The notes below the pieces were generated by a model that saw only the letters and a list, made by a program, of their open reading frames with translations, was not told where the DNA came from and did no database searches. Positions 8,175 to 16,928 of a stretch of 64,000 nucleotides of DNA are shown here, piece by piece. Source of the DNA: Deltaproteobacteria bacterium (lineage in GTDB: Bacteria; Myxococcota_C; UBA6777); NCBI GenBank assembly GCA_006226375.1, contig SBHC01000003.1, positions 62,001-126,000 of the forward strand, read 5' to 3'. Positions within the stretch are counted from its first letter, which is position 1. Each line of letters opens with the position of its first letter. The translations under genes and the position numbers were made by a program.

Positions 8175-10688
8175 ATGCGCCTGTCCACGTTGATGTTACT
8201 CGGCTTCTTCCTGTTGCCCTCATGGGGCTCCCACTCCCTTGCAGCCCCGATGCAACAACCCAACGCCGCTCAAATTCAGCATAGCATCGAAAAGCTGAAT
8301 GTAGTGGGTCGCGTGTTGTATGTAGCCGCCCACCCTGACGACGAGAACACCCGACTTCTCACCTATCTTGTGGGAGAGCGAAAGCTCACAACGGCGTACC
8401 TGTCGTTAACACGGGGAGACGGTGGACAGAACCTGATCGGACGTGAACAGGCCAGCCTTCTGGGAATGATTCGCACCCAAGAGTTGCTTCAAGCTCGTCG
8501 CCTGGACGGTGCCATTCAATTCTTTACCCGCGCCAAAGACTTTGGGTACTCCAAGTCCTCCAAAGAGACTCTGAAGTTTTGGGGTCATCAAAAGGTATTG
8601 GCTGATACGGTGTGGGTGATTCGTTCGTTTCGACCCCATGTGATCATCACCCGGTTCCCAGAGAAGGGCAAAACCCACGGACACCACTTGGCCTCCGCCC
8701 AACTTGCTCGTCAAGCGATGCAAGCCGCAGCCGACCCGAAAAAGTTTCCACAGCAGCTAAAATCGGTCAAAACCTGGAAGGCAACACGGCTGGTCTACAA
8801 CGTGTCCACTTGGCGACTGCGCCGACGGGGTCTGCTCAAGAACAAGAAGTACCTGTCGCAGTTTTTGCAGCTTGATGTGGGCGGCTACAATCCGCTCTTG
8901 GGCGCTTCCTACGGAGAGATTGCCGCTCGCAGCCGAAGCATGCACAAGAGTCAAGGCTTTGGAGCACGCTCCCAACGAGGACCGATCCGTGAGTTTTTTG
9001 CCCACGTAGCCGGCAAGAAAGCCAAGAAAGACATCATGGAAGGCGTGAAGATGACCTGGGCTGACGTACCCGGCGCAGGCATCCTGGCTCGCCACCTGGA
9101 GCAGGCCCGCCGCGACTTTCGCCCCTCAGACCCAACGACCGCTCTTCCCGCGCTCAGCAACGCTTGGATGGCCTTGAGTCGCCTCAAGTTAACTCCTCAG
9201 ATTCTCCAAAAGCGCCGCGAGCTGGAGCAAGTGATGATGGACTGCACCGGATTGTACCTGGACGCCCGCGCCAAAGCTCCAGCAGCGACACCGGGAAAGG
9301 CCGTTGCAGTGACGATCTCCGCGCTGAATCGTTCCAAAGCTGATGTCTCCCTTGACTTCGTTCAAACGCGCGGCATGAAAGAGCCACAAAAGGTCAACAA
9401 GAAGCTCGCCAAGCACACCCCATGGAAGAGCAAGCTACAAATCAAGATTCCAGCCAATACCAAGGTCTCAGCGCCGTCCTGGCTGGCGAAGAAAGGTTCG
9501 TTTGGCTCGTATGCCATCCCCAACAACAAGGTGGTCCAACGTCCCTACGATCCAGCGCCCCTTCAGGTAGGCTTTAACATCCGCATTGGCAACGTTGGCT
9601 TCCTGGTTCAGCGACCGGTTCAATACATCTGGACGGACCGTGTCCGTGGAGAACAAGCTCGTCGTGTTGAGGTGATGCCTCCCCTGACAGCCACGCCACA
9701 GAACCCCATGGTGATGTTCCCCAACAACCGACCGCAGCGGCTCTCTCTGGATGTCCGAGCAGCCACGCCAAAGGTACAAGGGAAGCTTACCCTGAAGCTA
9801 CCCAAAGGCTGGACAGCCAAGCCCGCTTCCATCGCGCTGAAGTTTCAAAAGTATGGAGAAACCCAACGTCATAGCTTCTTGCTGACTCCCCCCAAAAAGG
9901 GAGCCAAAGGTGGTGTTGCTGTTCCTGTGATCACAGTTGGAAAGAGAAGCTATTCCTGGAAAGAGCATGTGCTGAACTATCCGCACATTCCGGTCCAAAC
10001 CATCCTGGAGCCGGCTAGCATCAAGATTGTTCCTTTGAAGCTCAAAGCGTTCTCCAAGCGTGTGGGCTACATCCCTGGCTCGGGTGACTTCGTTGCGGAA
10101 GCGTTGCGCCAGGTCGGTGTGGACGTTCGAATCTTGGACAACGACGCCGTCGCAGGTGGGAACTTCAAAGGATACCACACGATCATCACGGGGATTCGAG
10201 CCTACAACAAAAACAGCGCAGTGCGTCGTTACCACAAGCGTCTGATGGCGTGGGTCAAGCAAGGAGGCACGCTGATTGTCCAGTACAACACCAACAGCTG
10301 GTGGCGTCCTCTGCGTATCCCAGTGGGTCCTTACTCAATGACCATCGGACGTGACCGCGTAACCGACGAAACCGCCCCGGTGAAGGCGCTCAACACGAAG
10401 CATCTATTGCTCAACCAGCCCCACAAGATCGCAGCAGCGGACTACAAAGGCTGGGTGCAAGAGCGCGGTCTTTACTTCGCCAAGAAGTGGAGCAAAGAGT
10501 ACAAGCCTGTCTTGCAAATGGCTGATCCCGGCAAGAAGCCAAGCCAGGGTAGCTTGTTGGTCGCCCACCACGGAAAAGGCGCCTTCCTCTACACAGGGAT
10601 CTCGTTCTTCCGTCAGCTTCCTGCGGGCGTTCCCGGTGCCTACCGCCTGTTCATGAACCTGATCGCGTACGAACAACCCACGAAGTAA
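8175..10688 (+). CDS. Large secreted PIG-L family deacetylase
   Basis: An 837-residue protein. The start at 8175 is chosen because AAAAGGAGCT lies 4 bp upstream and the following residues form a signal peptide (MRLSTLMLLGFF ... SLAAP). Longer upstream readings lack these signals. Residues about 35-250 are a PIG-L/LmbE domain: 'AAHPDDENT', 'LTRGDGGQN', 'TRFPEKGKTHGHH'. The middle (about 360-640) looks like NPCBM/NEW-type beta-sandwich domains. The C-terminal 200 residues resemble a glutamine-amidotransferase-like (ThuA-type) fold (VRILDNDAVAGG ... TIITGIRAYN). Homologous architectures are secreted N-acyl sugar deacetylases of unknown substrate. It sits after bshA but is exported, so it is unlikely to act in bacillithiol synthesis. 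Confidence 0.85.
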   Translation: MRLSTLMLLGFFLLPSWGSHSLAAPMQQPNAAQIQHSIEKLNVVGRVLYVAAHPDDENTRLLTYLVGERKLTTAYLSLTRGDGGQNLIGREQASLLGMIRTQELLQARRLDGAIQFFTRAKDFGYSKSSKETLKFWGHQKVLADTVWVIRSFRPHVIITRFPEKGKTHGHHLASAQLARQAMQAAADPKKFPQQLKSVKTWKATRLVYNVSTWRLRRRGLLKNKKYLSQFLQLDVGGYNPLLGASYGEIAARSRSMHKSQGFGARSQRGPIREFFAHVAGKKAKKDIMEGVKMTWADVPGAGILARHLEQARRDFRPSDPTTALPALSNAWMALSRLKLTPQILQKRRELEQVMMDCTGLYLDARAKAPAATPGKAVAVTISALNRSKADVSLDFVQTRGMKEPQKVNKKLAKHTPWKSKLQIKIPANTKVSAPSWLAKKGSFGSYAIPNNKVVQRPYDPAPLQVGFNIRIGNVGFLVQRPVQYIWTDRVRGEQARRVEVMPPLTATPQNPMVMFPNNRPQRLSLDVRAATPKVQGKLTLKLPKGWTAKPASIALKFQKYGETQRHSFLLTPPKKGAKGGVAVPVITVGKRSYSWKEHVLNYPHIPVQTILEPASIKIVPLKLKAFSKRVGYIPGSGDFVAEALRQVGVDVRILDNDAVAGGNFKGYHTIITGIRAYNKNSAVRRYHKRLMAWVKQGGTLIVQYNTNSWWRPLRIPVGPYSMTIGRDRVTDETAPVKALNTKHLLLNQPHKIAAADYKGWVQERGLYFAKKWSKEYKPVLQMADPGKKPSQGSLLVAHHGKGAFLYTGISFFRQLPAGVPGAYRLFMNLIAYEQPTK

Positions 10689-10707
10689 AACAAACAACCT
10701 CTGCATT

Positions 10708-10739
10708 GAGTCCTTCCCTGCAGCAGAGAGGAAGGGCTC
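10708..10739 (+). terminator. Terminator-like stem-loop after the PIG-L gene
   Basis: An inverted repeat of 10 bp (10708-10717 and 10730-10739) with one G-T wobble and a 12-nt loop. It starts 20 bp after the stop of the PIG-L gene. The downstream sequence has only a short T-run, so it is a weak candidate for an intrinsic terminator. Confidence 0.4.
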
Positions 10740-10782
10740 GGTGTTTGACCCACGTTCTCCCATAGAATAGATGAGGCTCCTG

Positions 10783-10947
10783 ATGAGTGACACACCTTCA
10801 CCAACCCACGAGGGCGATGACCGCCCTGACCTGGACGAAACACCGCCAATCCTTGGAAGCTGGGGCAAGATCTACATCGTCTCGCTGGTGTGGTTTGTTG
10901 TGCTGGTTCTGTTCTTCTTTCTTCTCACAAGGATGTACACATCATGA
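10783..10947 (+). CDS. Small single-TM protein overlapping the symporter gene
   Basis: A 54-residue reading frame with ATG at 10783, preceded by GAGG at 6 bp spacing, and stop TGA at 10945-10947. The first 27 residues are acidic and proline-rich (MSDTPSPTHEGDDRPDLDE). They are followed by one strong transmembrane helix (IVSLVWFVVLVLFFFLL) and a short basic/polar tail. The stop overlaps the symporter ATG by 4 bp (ATGA), so the two are translationally coupled. Small one-helix partners encoded just upstream are known for several SSS-type carriers, so a role as symporter accessory subunit is likely but inferred. Confidence 0.7.
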   Translation: MSDTPSPTHEGDDRPDLDETPPILGSWGKIYIVSLVWFVVLVLFFFLLTRMYTS

Positions 10948-12650
10948 GCGTCATAGATTGGTCGGTGATGCTGGGAACCATCACCTTCATTGTGGTGTAT
11001 GGTTGGTGGAAAACACGTGGTGACCAGGACCTGCAAGGCTATCTTCGCGGGAACAACGAGCTGAAGTGGTACACCATCGGTCTGTCAATCATGGCGACAC
11101 AGGCCAGCGCTATCACCTTCTTGTCCACACCTGGGCAGGCTTACAACGATGGGATGCGGTTCGTCCAATTCTACTTCGGCATGCCTCTCGCGATGATCGT
11201 CATCTGCGTGTTTATCGTACCTATCTTCTACAAGTTAAAGGTGTACACCGCCTACGAATACTTGGAGAGTCGGTTTGACCTCAAAGTCCGACTGCTCGGA
11301 GCGTTCCTCTTCTTGCTCCAGCGTGGACTGGCAGCAGGTATCACGATCTATGCACCTGCTATCATTTTGTCTTCCATCCTGGGTTGGTCTCTTTATGCAA
11401 CCAACCTTGTGATCGGCACAGTCGTCATTTTGTACACGGTGTCAGGTGGAACCAAAGCCGTCAGCCAGACCCAAAAACAACAGATGATTGTCATCTTCAT
11501 TGGGATGCTGATTGCAGCAGGTATTGTCATTTGGAAGCTACCCAAGGGAGTCTCGCTGGACAGTGCGTCCGCTCTGGCTGGTACGTTGGGTCGGATGAAC
11601 ATCGTCGACTTTAGCTTCGACTGGAACAACCGCTACACCTTCTGGTCGGGAATGACTGGTGGCTTCTTCTTGATGCTGTCGTACTTTGGCACCGACCAAT
11701 CCCAAGTGCAACGTTATCTCTCTGGACGCTCCATCACAGAAAGCCGACTGGGCCTGTTGTTCAACGGCATGGTCAAGATCCCGATGCAGTTTATCATCCT
11801 GTTCATCGGCCTGCTAGTGTTTGTCTTCTACCTCTTTGTCCAGCCCCCCATCTTCTTCAACACGCCTGCGCTGGCCAAAGCCAAAGCCAACCCGCAATAC
11901 ACCAAGCAGATCAACCAGTTGGAAAAGCGCTACACGTTGGCCTTTGCCACCCAAAAGAACGCAGCCCAAGCTTTGGTCGATGCGCGGAAGAAGAACGACA
12001 ACGCCTTGATTAAGGCGGCAGAGGTCAAGCTCAAGAGCGCGTTTGCCAACGTACAAAAGCTTCGCGCCAACGCCAAAGTCCTGGTCAAGAAGGCTTACCC
12101 GAAAGCAGAAACCAAAGACTCCGATTATGTGTTCATCACCTTCATCATGAACATGTTACCCATAGGTTTAATTGGCTTGCTATTGGCCGTTATCCTATCG
12201 GCTGCGATGAGTTCTACAGCCAGCGAGTTGAACGCTCTCGGCACCACAACAGTGGTTGATTTCTACCGCAGGGTGTTCAAGAAGGAAGCCTCCGATCGCC
12301 ACTTTGTCCTGGCTTCCAAAGCATTCACCGTCTTTTGGGGACTTGTCGCCTTGGGGTTTGCAACCTTTGCGTCCCTTCTCGACAACCTGATCCAGGCGGT
12401 GAACATCCTGGGATCGATCTTCTACGGCACCGTTCTGGGTATTTTCCTAACCGCGTTCTTCCTCAAATGGATCCGAAGTCATGCGGTGTTTGCAGCCGCA
12501 CTGATCGGACAAGGTGTAGTGATTGGACTTTTCTTTGCCACCAAGCTTGGCTACCTTTGGTTTAACTTGATTGGTTGTGCCCTAGTGATGGCCATAGCGA
12601 TCGCTCTCAATCCTATCCTTGGAGGGCGACGTGGGGAGAATCCAGTCTAG
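10944..12650 (+). CDS. Sodium:solute symporter (SSS family)
   Basis: A 568-residue inner-membrane carrier with about 13 predicted helices. The start at 10944 (MSVIDWSVML) is preferred because AAGGA lies 9 bp upstream and the ATG overlaps the stop of the 54-residue gene. SSS features include 'MATQASAITFLSTPGQAY' in TM1-2, 'GGTKAV' and 'YFGTDQSQVQRYLSGRS' further along. The substrate cannot be read from sequence. Unusually, about 75 charged Ala/Lys-rich residues (about 315-390) are inserted between two transmembrane helices, looking like a helical coiled-coil hairpin. The gene follows a sugar-amide deacetylase-like gene and precedes a secreted peptidase. Confidence 0.92.
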   Translation: MSVIDWSVMLGTITFIVVYGWWKTRGDQDLQGYLRGNNELKWYTIGLSIMATQASAITFLSTPGQAYNDGMRFVQFYFGMPLAMIVICVFIVPIFYKLKVYTAYEYLESRFDLKVRLLGAFLFLLQRGLAAGITIYAPAIILSSILGWSLYATNLVIGTVVILYTVSGGTKAVSQTQKQQMIVIFIGMLIAAGIVIWKLPKGVSLDSASALAGTLGRMNIVDFSFDWNNRYTFWSGMTGGFFLMLSYFGTDQSQVQRYLSGRSITESRLGLLFNGMVKIPMQFIILFIGLLVFVFYLFVQPPIFFNTPALAKAKANPQYTKQINQLEKRYTLAFATQKNAAQALVDARKKNDNALIKAAEVKLKSAFANVQKLRANAKVLVKKAYPKAETKDSDYVFITFIMNMLPIGLIGLLLAVILSAAMSSTASELNALGTTTVVDFYRRVFKKEASDRHFVLASKAFTVFWGLVALGFATFASLLDNLIQAVNILGSIFYGTVLGIFLTAFFLKWIRSHAVFAAALIGQGVVIGLFFATKLGYLWFNLIGCALVMAIAIALNPILGGRRGENPV

Positions 12651-12707
12651 CTCGTCGAATGAAACAACACCTTGTCACACAACGATGAACAACAACGGAG
12701 GTGTCGC

Positions 12708-13889
12708 ATGATTCGAGTTCGCTTGCTTCTGCTGCTGATGCTGCTTTTGGGTACAACATCGGTAGCAACGGCTCAAAGCTACAACGACCCAGTCCGTAAC
12801 TTCCGCTACCTTTGGTGGGTTTTGCGCCTGAACTACCCCTTCTTTCAGGTCCGCAATGTCTCGTGGAACAAAACCTATCGAAAGTATCGAGCCAAGATCA
12901 ACAAGAACACTTCAGAGAAAGAGTTGTATTGTTTGCTGACTGATATGATCGGTCAGATGGGAGACGGCCACGTTTCACTGAACGCATACGACTACGATCG
13001 AGAAGACTGCCCTTCGTACAACCCGGCTCAAGAAGCGAGCCTGGACTGGGACGAACTGGGCTCCCAAATTGCAACCCGCCAGATCACCAATGAACAGGAT
13101 TACCTGAACGGGACCATTCGATGGGGTCGCTTAAAGAAAGATCCACGCATTGGATACATTCAGATCAACGAGCTGGAAGACCTCGACAACTGCCCCGCCC
13201 TTCGAGCGTTGTACTCCTCAACATCCGACGATGACGACGATGACGACGATGATGACGACAGTGATGATGATGACAGCGACGACGACGATGATGACGAGGA
13301 AACGACCTTCTCGTGTGATTCGATTTCCAACGAAGAGGCAGCCAGCATGGTGATGACTTCGATCCTGAAAGGGATGAAGAACACCAAAGGCATCATCCTT
13401 GACCTTCGCATGAACAGCGGTGGAGAAGATGAAGCTGCCTTGGCGATGCTGAGTCACTTCAACACAAAACGTCGCCTAGCGTTCACCAAACAGGAACTCG
13501 ACTATGGAAGGTTGCGCCCCAAGAAACGCGCTTACATTGAAGCCATCAAGCAACCCTACACCAAGAAAGTGGTGCTATTAACGAGCCGACAGACCCAAAG
13601 CGCTGCCGAGATTATGGCCTTGGCGGCACGGCAAATCCCAACCATTAAGCTGGTGGGAAGTCGCACCCAAGGTATCCTCTCAAACCTATCGTGGGGTTAC
13701 CTTCCTATTGGCTGGTGGTATACTTACTCGGACGAGACCTACTACAGCCCCAAGGGGAAAGTCTACGAAAAAGTAGGCATACCTCCCCACTACACCATCG
13801 CCTACCCGCGCAAGCCCAAAGCTCTCTATCGCGCGCTCAACCGTCGCAATGACATAGCTATCCGCAAGGCAATCCAACTCATCCAGTAG
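12708..13889 (+). CDS. Secreted S41-family peptidase with poly-Asp insert
   Basis: A 393-residue protein starting at 12708, with GGAGGT 6 bp upstream. A signal peptide spans about 1-25 (ending VATAQS). The C-terminal half has the S41 (tail-specific/C-terminal processing protease) fold: 'GIILDLRMNSGGEDEAAL', the nucleophile in TQSAAE (Ser298) and 'VGSRTQG'. No PDZ domain is evident. Between the N-terminal helical region and the catalytic core is a run of about 23 Asp/Ser residues, near residues 174-198, encoded by GAC/GAT repeats. It may bind Ca2+ or act as a flexible spacer (inference). It lies 57 bp after the symporter gene, so co-transcription is possible. Confidence 0.87.
   Translation: MIRVRLLLLLMLLLGTTSVATAQSYNDPVRNFRYLWWVLRLNYPFFQVRNVSWNKTYRKYRAKINKNTSEKELYCLLTDMIGQMGDGHVSLNAYDYDREDCPSYNPAQEASLDWDELGSQIATRQITNEQDYLNGTIRWGRLKKDPRIGYIQINELEDLDNCPALRALYSSTSDDDDDDDDDDDSDDDDSDDDDDDEETTFSCDSISNEEAASMVMTSILKGMKNTKGIILDLRMNSGGEDEAALAMLSHFNTKRRLAFTKQELDYGRLRPKKRAYIEAIKQPYTKKVVLLTSRQTQSAAEIMALAARQIPTIKLVGSRTQGILSNLSWGYLPIGWWYTYSDETYYSPKGKVYEKVGIPPHYTIAYPRKPKALYRALNRRNDIAIRKAIQLIQ
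13227..13302 (+). repeat. GAY trinucleotide repeat encoding poly-Asp
   Basis: A near-perfect run of GAC/GAT codons with two AGT/AGC interruptions inside the S41 peptidase gene. Such a tract is prone to length change by slippage, but always in multiples of three if whole codons are copied. A shorter poly-Asp tract occurs near 2068-2088 in the nucleotidase-like gene. Confidence 0.85.
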
Positions 13890-13904
13890 AGTGAACTTTC
13901 CCTG

Positions 13905-16337
13905 CTAGCGACGAGGTCGTTGGGAAGGAGTAAAGGGAAGTCTTTCCCAATACTTTTGTCGGCGGGAAGGGTACAGGAAGTTATAGATGGAGTAGCTTTG
14001 CGACACGCGCCTCACATAGTGACGCGTCTGTTTAATTCCGATGGCTTCGACCCACTTGTCGTAGGGAAACTTCCCTCGTTTGCGGAGCCACTTCTTCACT
14101 CGACCGCCGCCAGCATTGTACGCCCCCGCCATCAACGCAACTTGACCTTTGAACATCCGAGACAAACGACGCAAGTGACGAATCCCCAGTGAAATGTTCA
14201 CCCGAGGCAGGAACAACTCATTGGGTTGAAGTCGTCGTCGCCATCGGAGTGACCGAGCTTCCATCCGAGCCGTGGATACGAGCATTTGCATCAAGCCGTA
14301 AGCGTTGGACCGAGACAAAATATCCGGACGAAACGTGCTCTCTTCTCGCATGATTCCATAAGCAATTGGCCAGGAGACTTTGTCGCGCTGTGACGCTCTC
14401 TTGGCAACATCCCAAAACGGCCGCGGATAGGCAAGGTACCAGGAGCGCAGTGTTGTGGTTTGGAATCGTTCGTGACCAGCGATGATCCCGCGACCTCGAA
14501 ACACGCTGTCAGCCAGGTAGTAGTATTGGGCTTTGTGAAACAACAGCGCCAGCAACTCTGCCCCAGCATCGCCACGTTTGCCACAACGTCGGTAGGCTTT
14601 GGGCGTCTTCAGGACCTTGCACGAACGCAGCCGAGAAAACTCCACCACAGCTTCATGACGAAGCCCCAAACGAAGCAACGCAACGCCTCGTACGTAATTG
14701 GGATGACTTAGAAACGGTGCCTGGTAACCGTCGTACAATTGCACCAACTCTTCGGAGGTCGGAGGACGAAGAGGCACTGGCCCCCAAGGAAGGGTCTTGA
14801 ACCAACGCTTGGCCTTGGTTGGCACCTCAACGCACATCAACCCTCGTGAGGTTTGCTTCCAACGACAGCGACGCATGCGCCAGCGTTTCCGCTGCAAGCG
14901 ACGAAGTTGCGTCAATCCAAGGAAGCTATAATAGTGCAAAGGATAGTCTTGGACCAACTTGGTGAATAGCTTGATGACCTTGGCCTTGTTCCTTCGCCCG
15001 CGACCTTGTGCAGCCTGGGTTTTCGCTGCGTAGTACAAGGCGGCTGGAGCGTATTTGTCGTGAGGAAAGTTACGGTAGATGTTTCGCAACAATCGCCTAG
15101 CTTCCCCCCACTTTCTGTACCGATAAGCCTGGTACGCCAGCCGCCATCGCGCGCTCCGAGACATATCTCCTTTGGGAAAGCGTCTCATCAACTCGTTGTA
15201 GTATTTCTGGGCGAGCTTCTTGAGGCCGCGACGGTCCGCAGAGTCTGCGATTAAGAAGATCGCATCATCCGCTAGATAATGTTTGCTGAAACGACGAGCC
15301 AGCTCGCGGAAGATGGGTGTCGCCGTACGCCAACGACCCCGTCGTCGGTAAGCATGTCCCAGGTAATACAAGGAGCGGATATCCAGCCGTTTGTCACCGC
15401 GACACAGCCGACGAGCCCGCTGCAAGTAGCGAGCGGCCCGGGAGTACTTTCGCCGTCGGAACCAGGCAAACCCATGAGCGTATTGAAGCCGACAGCGGAG
15501 CGCACGGGGAGCTTTGCGAGACAAGCGAAGTCTCCGCAACGTTCGAAACGTCTCACGGTATTGAAAGTGCCGGTTCAACTTCATCGCGCGATGAATGCGT
15601 TGTGCCTTGGTCAGCCGCAACCGAATCCATCGACGGCGAACCCAGGTTTTGACACTGTCGGCTTCACCAGACGCCGGCGCTTTCACCCAGATCCGTGCAG
15701 CCCAACGAGAGGCTTCTTTCCTTCCCTTCTTGGTCTTGAGCGCTCTGGCTGCTTTGGCAGCAACCCACCAATGCGCCGACTGGGTTGATTCCTTCGGCAT
15801 ACCTTGGATGCTCTTCAGAGCCTGAGCGGCCTGCCCTGCGTCCAACTGCATGTTGGCCGCTCGCAGCCGCGCCTCGGGATACAACAACGACTCTTTGGGA
15901 ACCTTGAGGTACTGTTGGATGGCTGCTTGCGCCTGGTTGTCGGCTTTGTGGGTGTCGCCAACCCACATGGTGACATAGTCCCACAGCAAGAACTGCTTGC
16001 GAGTAAGAGGCAAAAGGAGTTTGCGGGCCTTGGCCCCTTGCTGCTTTTCTTTCCAACACAACCCCACCGACAGCCTTGCCGCTTGCCGCAAAGAAACGCT
16101 CAGATTCTTTCGGGTGCGCTGCAGCAAACCAGCCGCCACAGCGCAACGCTTCCGCTCCAACGCCTGGTAGATGCTACGCGTTAGGGGTGCTTCTGCGTAC
16201 GGCAAAAGACTGGCTGCTGAAAAGGTGCCGGCTTGCACAGGTGCAACCACACCCAAACAAAGAATGGCACCCACAATCGGAGCGATGAGTTGTGCAAGAC
16301 ACTCCGCTCGCTCTCTCAGATGTTTCTGAACTTCCAT
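13905..16337 (-). CDS. slt: Soluble lytic murein transglycosylase (Slt70-like)
   Basis: An 810-residue periplasmic protein. The ATG at 16337 is preceded by AGGGAG, and residues about 10-36 form a signal peptide (ends PVQAG). Residues about 40-600 are a helical, TPR-like superhelix, rich in Arg. The C-terminal about 160 residues are a Slt domain: 'GIMREESTF' carrying the catalytic Glu (E666), 'NAYGLMQM', and 'MAGAYNAGGGRVKKWL'. The enzyme cleaves the MurNAc-GlcNAc bond of peptidoglycan to give 1,6-anhydro products. Its 3' end converges with the S41 peptidase gene 15 bp away. The length is slightly greater than E. coli Slt70, and the fold assignment is firm. Confidence 0.93.
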   Translation of the reverse strand: MEVQKHLRERAECLAQLIAPIVGAILCLGVVAPVQAGTFSAASLLPYAEAPLTRSIYQALERKRCAVAAGLLQRTRKNLSVSLRQAARLSVGLCWKEKQQGAKARKLLLPLTRKQFLLWDYVTMWVGDTHKADNQAQAAIQQYLKVPKESLLYPEARLRAANMQLDAGQAAQALKSIQGMPKESTQSAHWWVAAKAARALKTKKGRKEASRWAARIWVKAPASGEADSVKTWVRRRWIRLRLTKAQRIHRAMKLNRHFQYRETFRTLRRLRLSRKAPRALRCRLQYAHGFAWFRRRKYSRAARYLQRARRLCRGDKRLDIRSLYYLGHAYRRRGRWRTATPIFRELARRFSKHYLADDAIFLIADSADRRGLKKLAQKYYNELMRRFPKGDMSRSARWRLAYQAYRYRKWGEARRLLRNIYRNFPHDKYAPAALYYAAKTQAAQGRGRRNKAKVIKLFTKLVQDYPLHYYSFLGLTQLRRLQRKRWRMRRCRWKQTSRGLMCVEVPTKAKRWFKTLPWGPVPLRPPTSEELVQLYDGYQAPFLSHPNYVRGVALLRLGLRHEAVVEFSRLRSCKVLKTPKAYRRCGKRGDAGAELLALLFHKAQYYYLADSVFRGRGIIAGHERFQTTTLRSWYLAYPRPFWDVAKRASQRDKVSWPIAYGIMREESTFRPDILSRSNAYGLMQMLVSTARMEARSLRWRRRLQPNELFLPRVNISLGIRHLRRLSRMFKGQVALMAGAYNAGGGRVKKWLRKRGKFPYDKWVEAIGIKQTRHYVRRVSQSYSIYNFLYPSRRQKYWERLPFTPSQRPRR

Positions 16338-16532
16338 GGTACTCCCTATCTACCGCAACGGATCAAATCGATTGCGCTGCCTTGTATTAACGCATGCACT
16401 GTGTCGTGTGAATTCATGGTGAACCCAACAGAATGGGAACGACATGCATTAAACAGTTGCGATGGGCGAGAGCCAAAAAAACTACGAAGAGAGGGAAAGG
16501 AGATAGCGCCAGGGAAGCGAACACCAGGGTGG

Positions 16533-16928
16533 TTAAGCGAAGGAAGGAAACCAGCGGCGCAGACGGGGAAGAAGCCACAGCTGCCAGAGCAGCGCGCCGC
16601 ACCATGCGCCAGAAACATCCGCAAAGATATCACCCACAGAAGAGCTTCGACCGGGAACAAAGAACTGGTGAAATTCGTCGGTGATGCCAAACAAGCCAGC
16701 CGCCATCGCCCCGCACCAAATCACCCAAAAGGATTGGGAGAACAGATGCGCAAAAGCCCGACACCCCAGAGCAGCCATCAAGCCGTATGCTCCGAAATGA
16801 TAGACCTTGTCGATGTGCGGAAAGAACATCACACTCTCCACCGCAGGGCGCGACGACATAAAGTAGATGAGACCCATAAAACCAAGCCACAGACCAAAGT
16901 CCAGGCCGATCCACATTCGTTTTGTCAC
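16533..16928 (-). CDS. VanZ-like family membrane protein
   Basis: A 131-residue protein with about four transmembrane helices. It carries the VanZ-family pattern 'HIDKVYHFGAYGLMAALG' and 'TDEFHQFFVPGRSSSVGDIFADVSGAW'-type features (DEFHQ and R..S..D..AD..G). GTG at 16928 overlaps the stop of the upstream nuclease gene (GTGA), pointing to translational coupling. An internal ATG at 16916 is an alternative start without a better ribosome site. VanZ relatives include a teicoplanin-resistance protein, but most are of unknown function. Here it is probably an envelope protein. Its 3' end is 196 bp from the start of the transglycosylase gene on the same strand. Confidence 0.85.
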   Translation of the reverse strand: MTKRMWIGLDFGLWLGFMGLIYFMSSRPAVESVMFFPHIDKVYHFGAYGLMAALGCRAFAHLFSQSFWVIWCGAMAAGLFGITDEFHQFFVPGRSSSVGDIFADVSGAWCGALLWQLWLLPRLRRWFPSFA

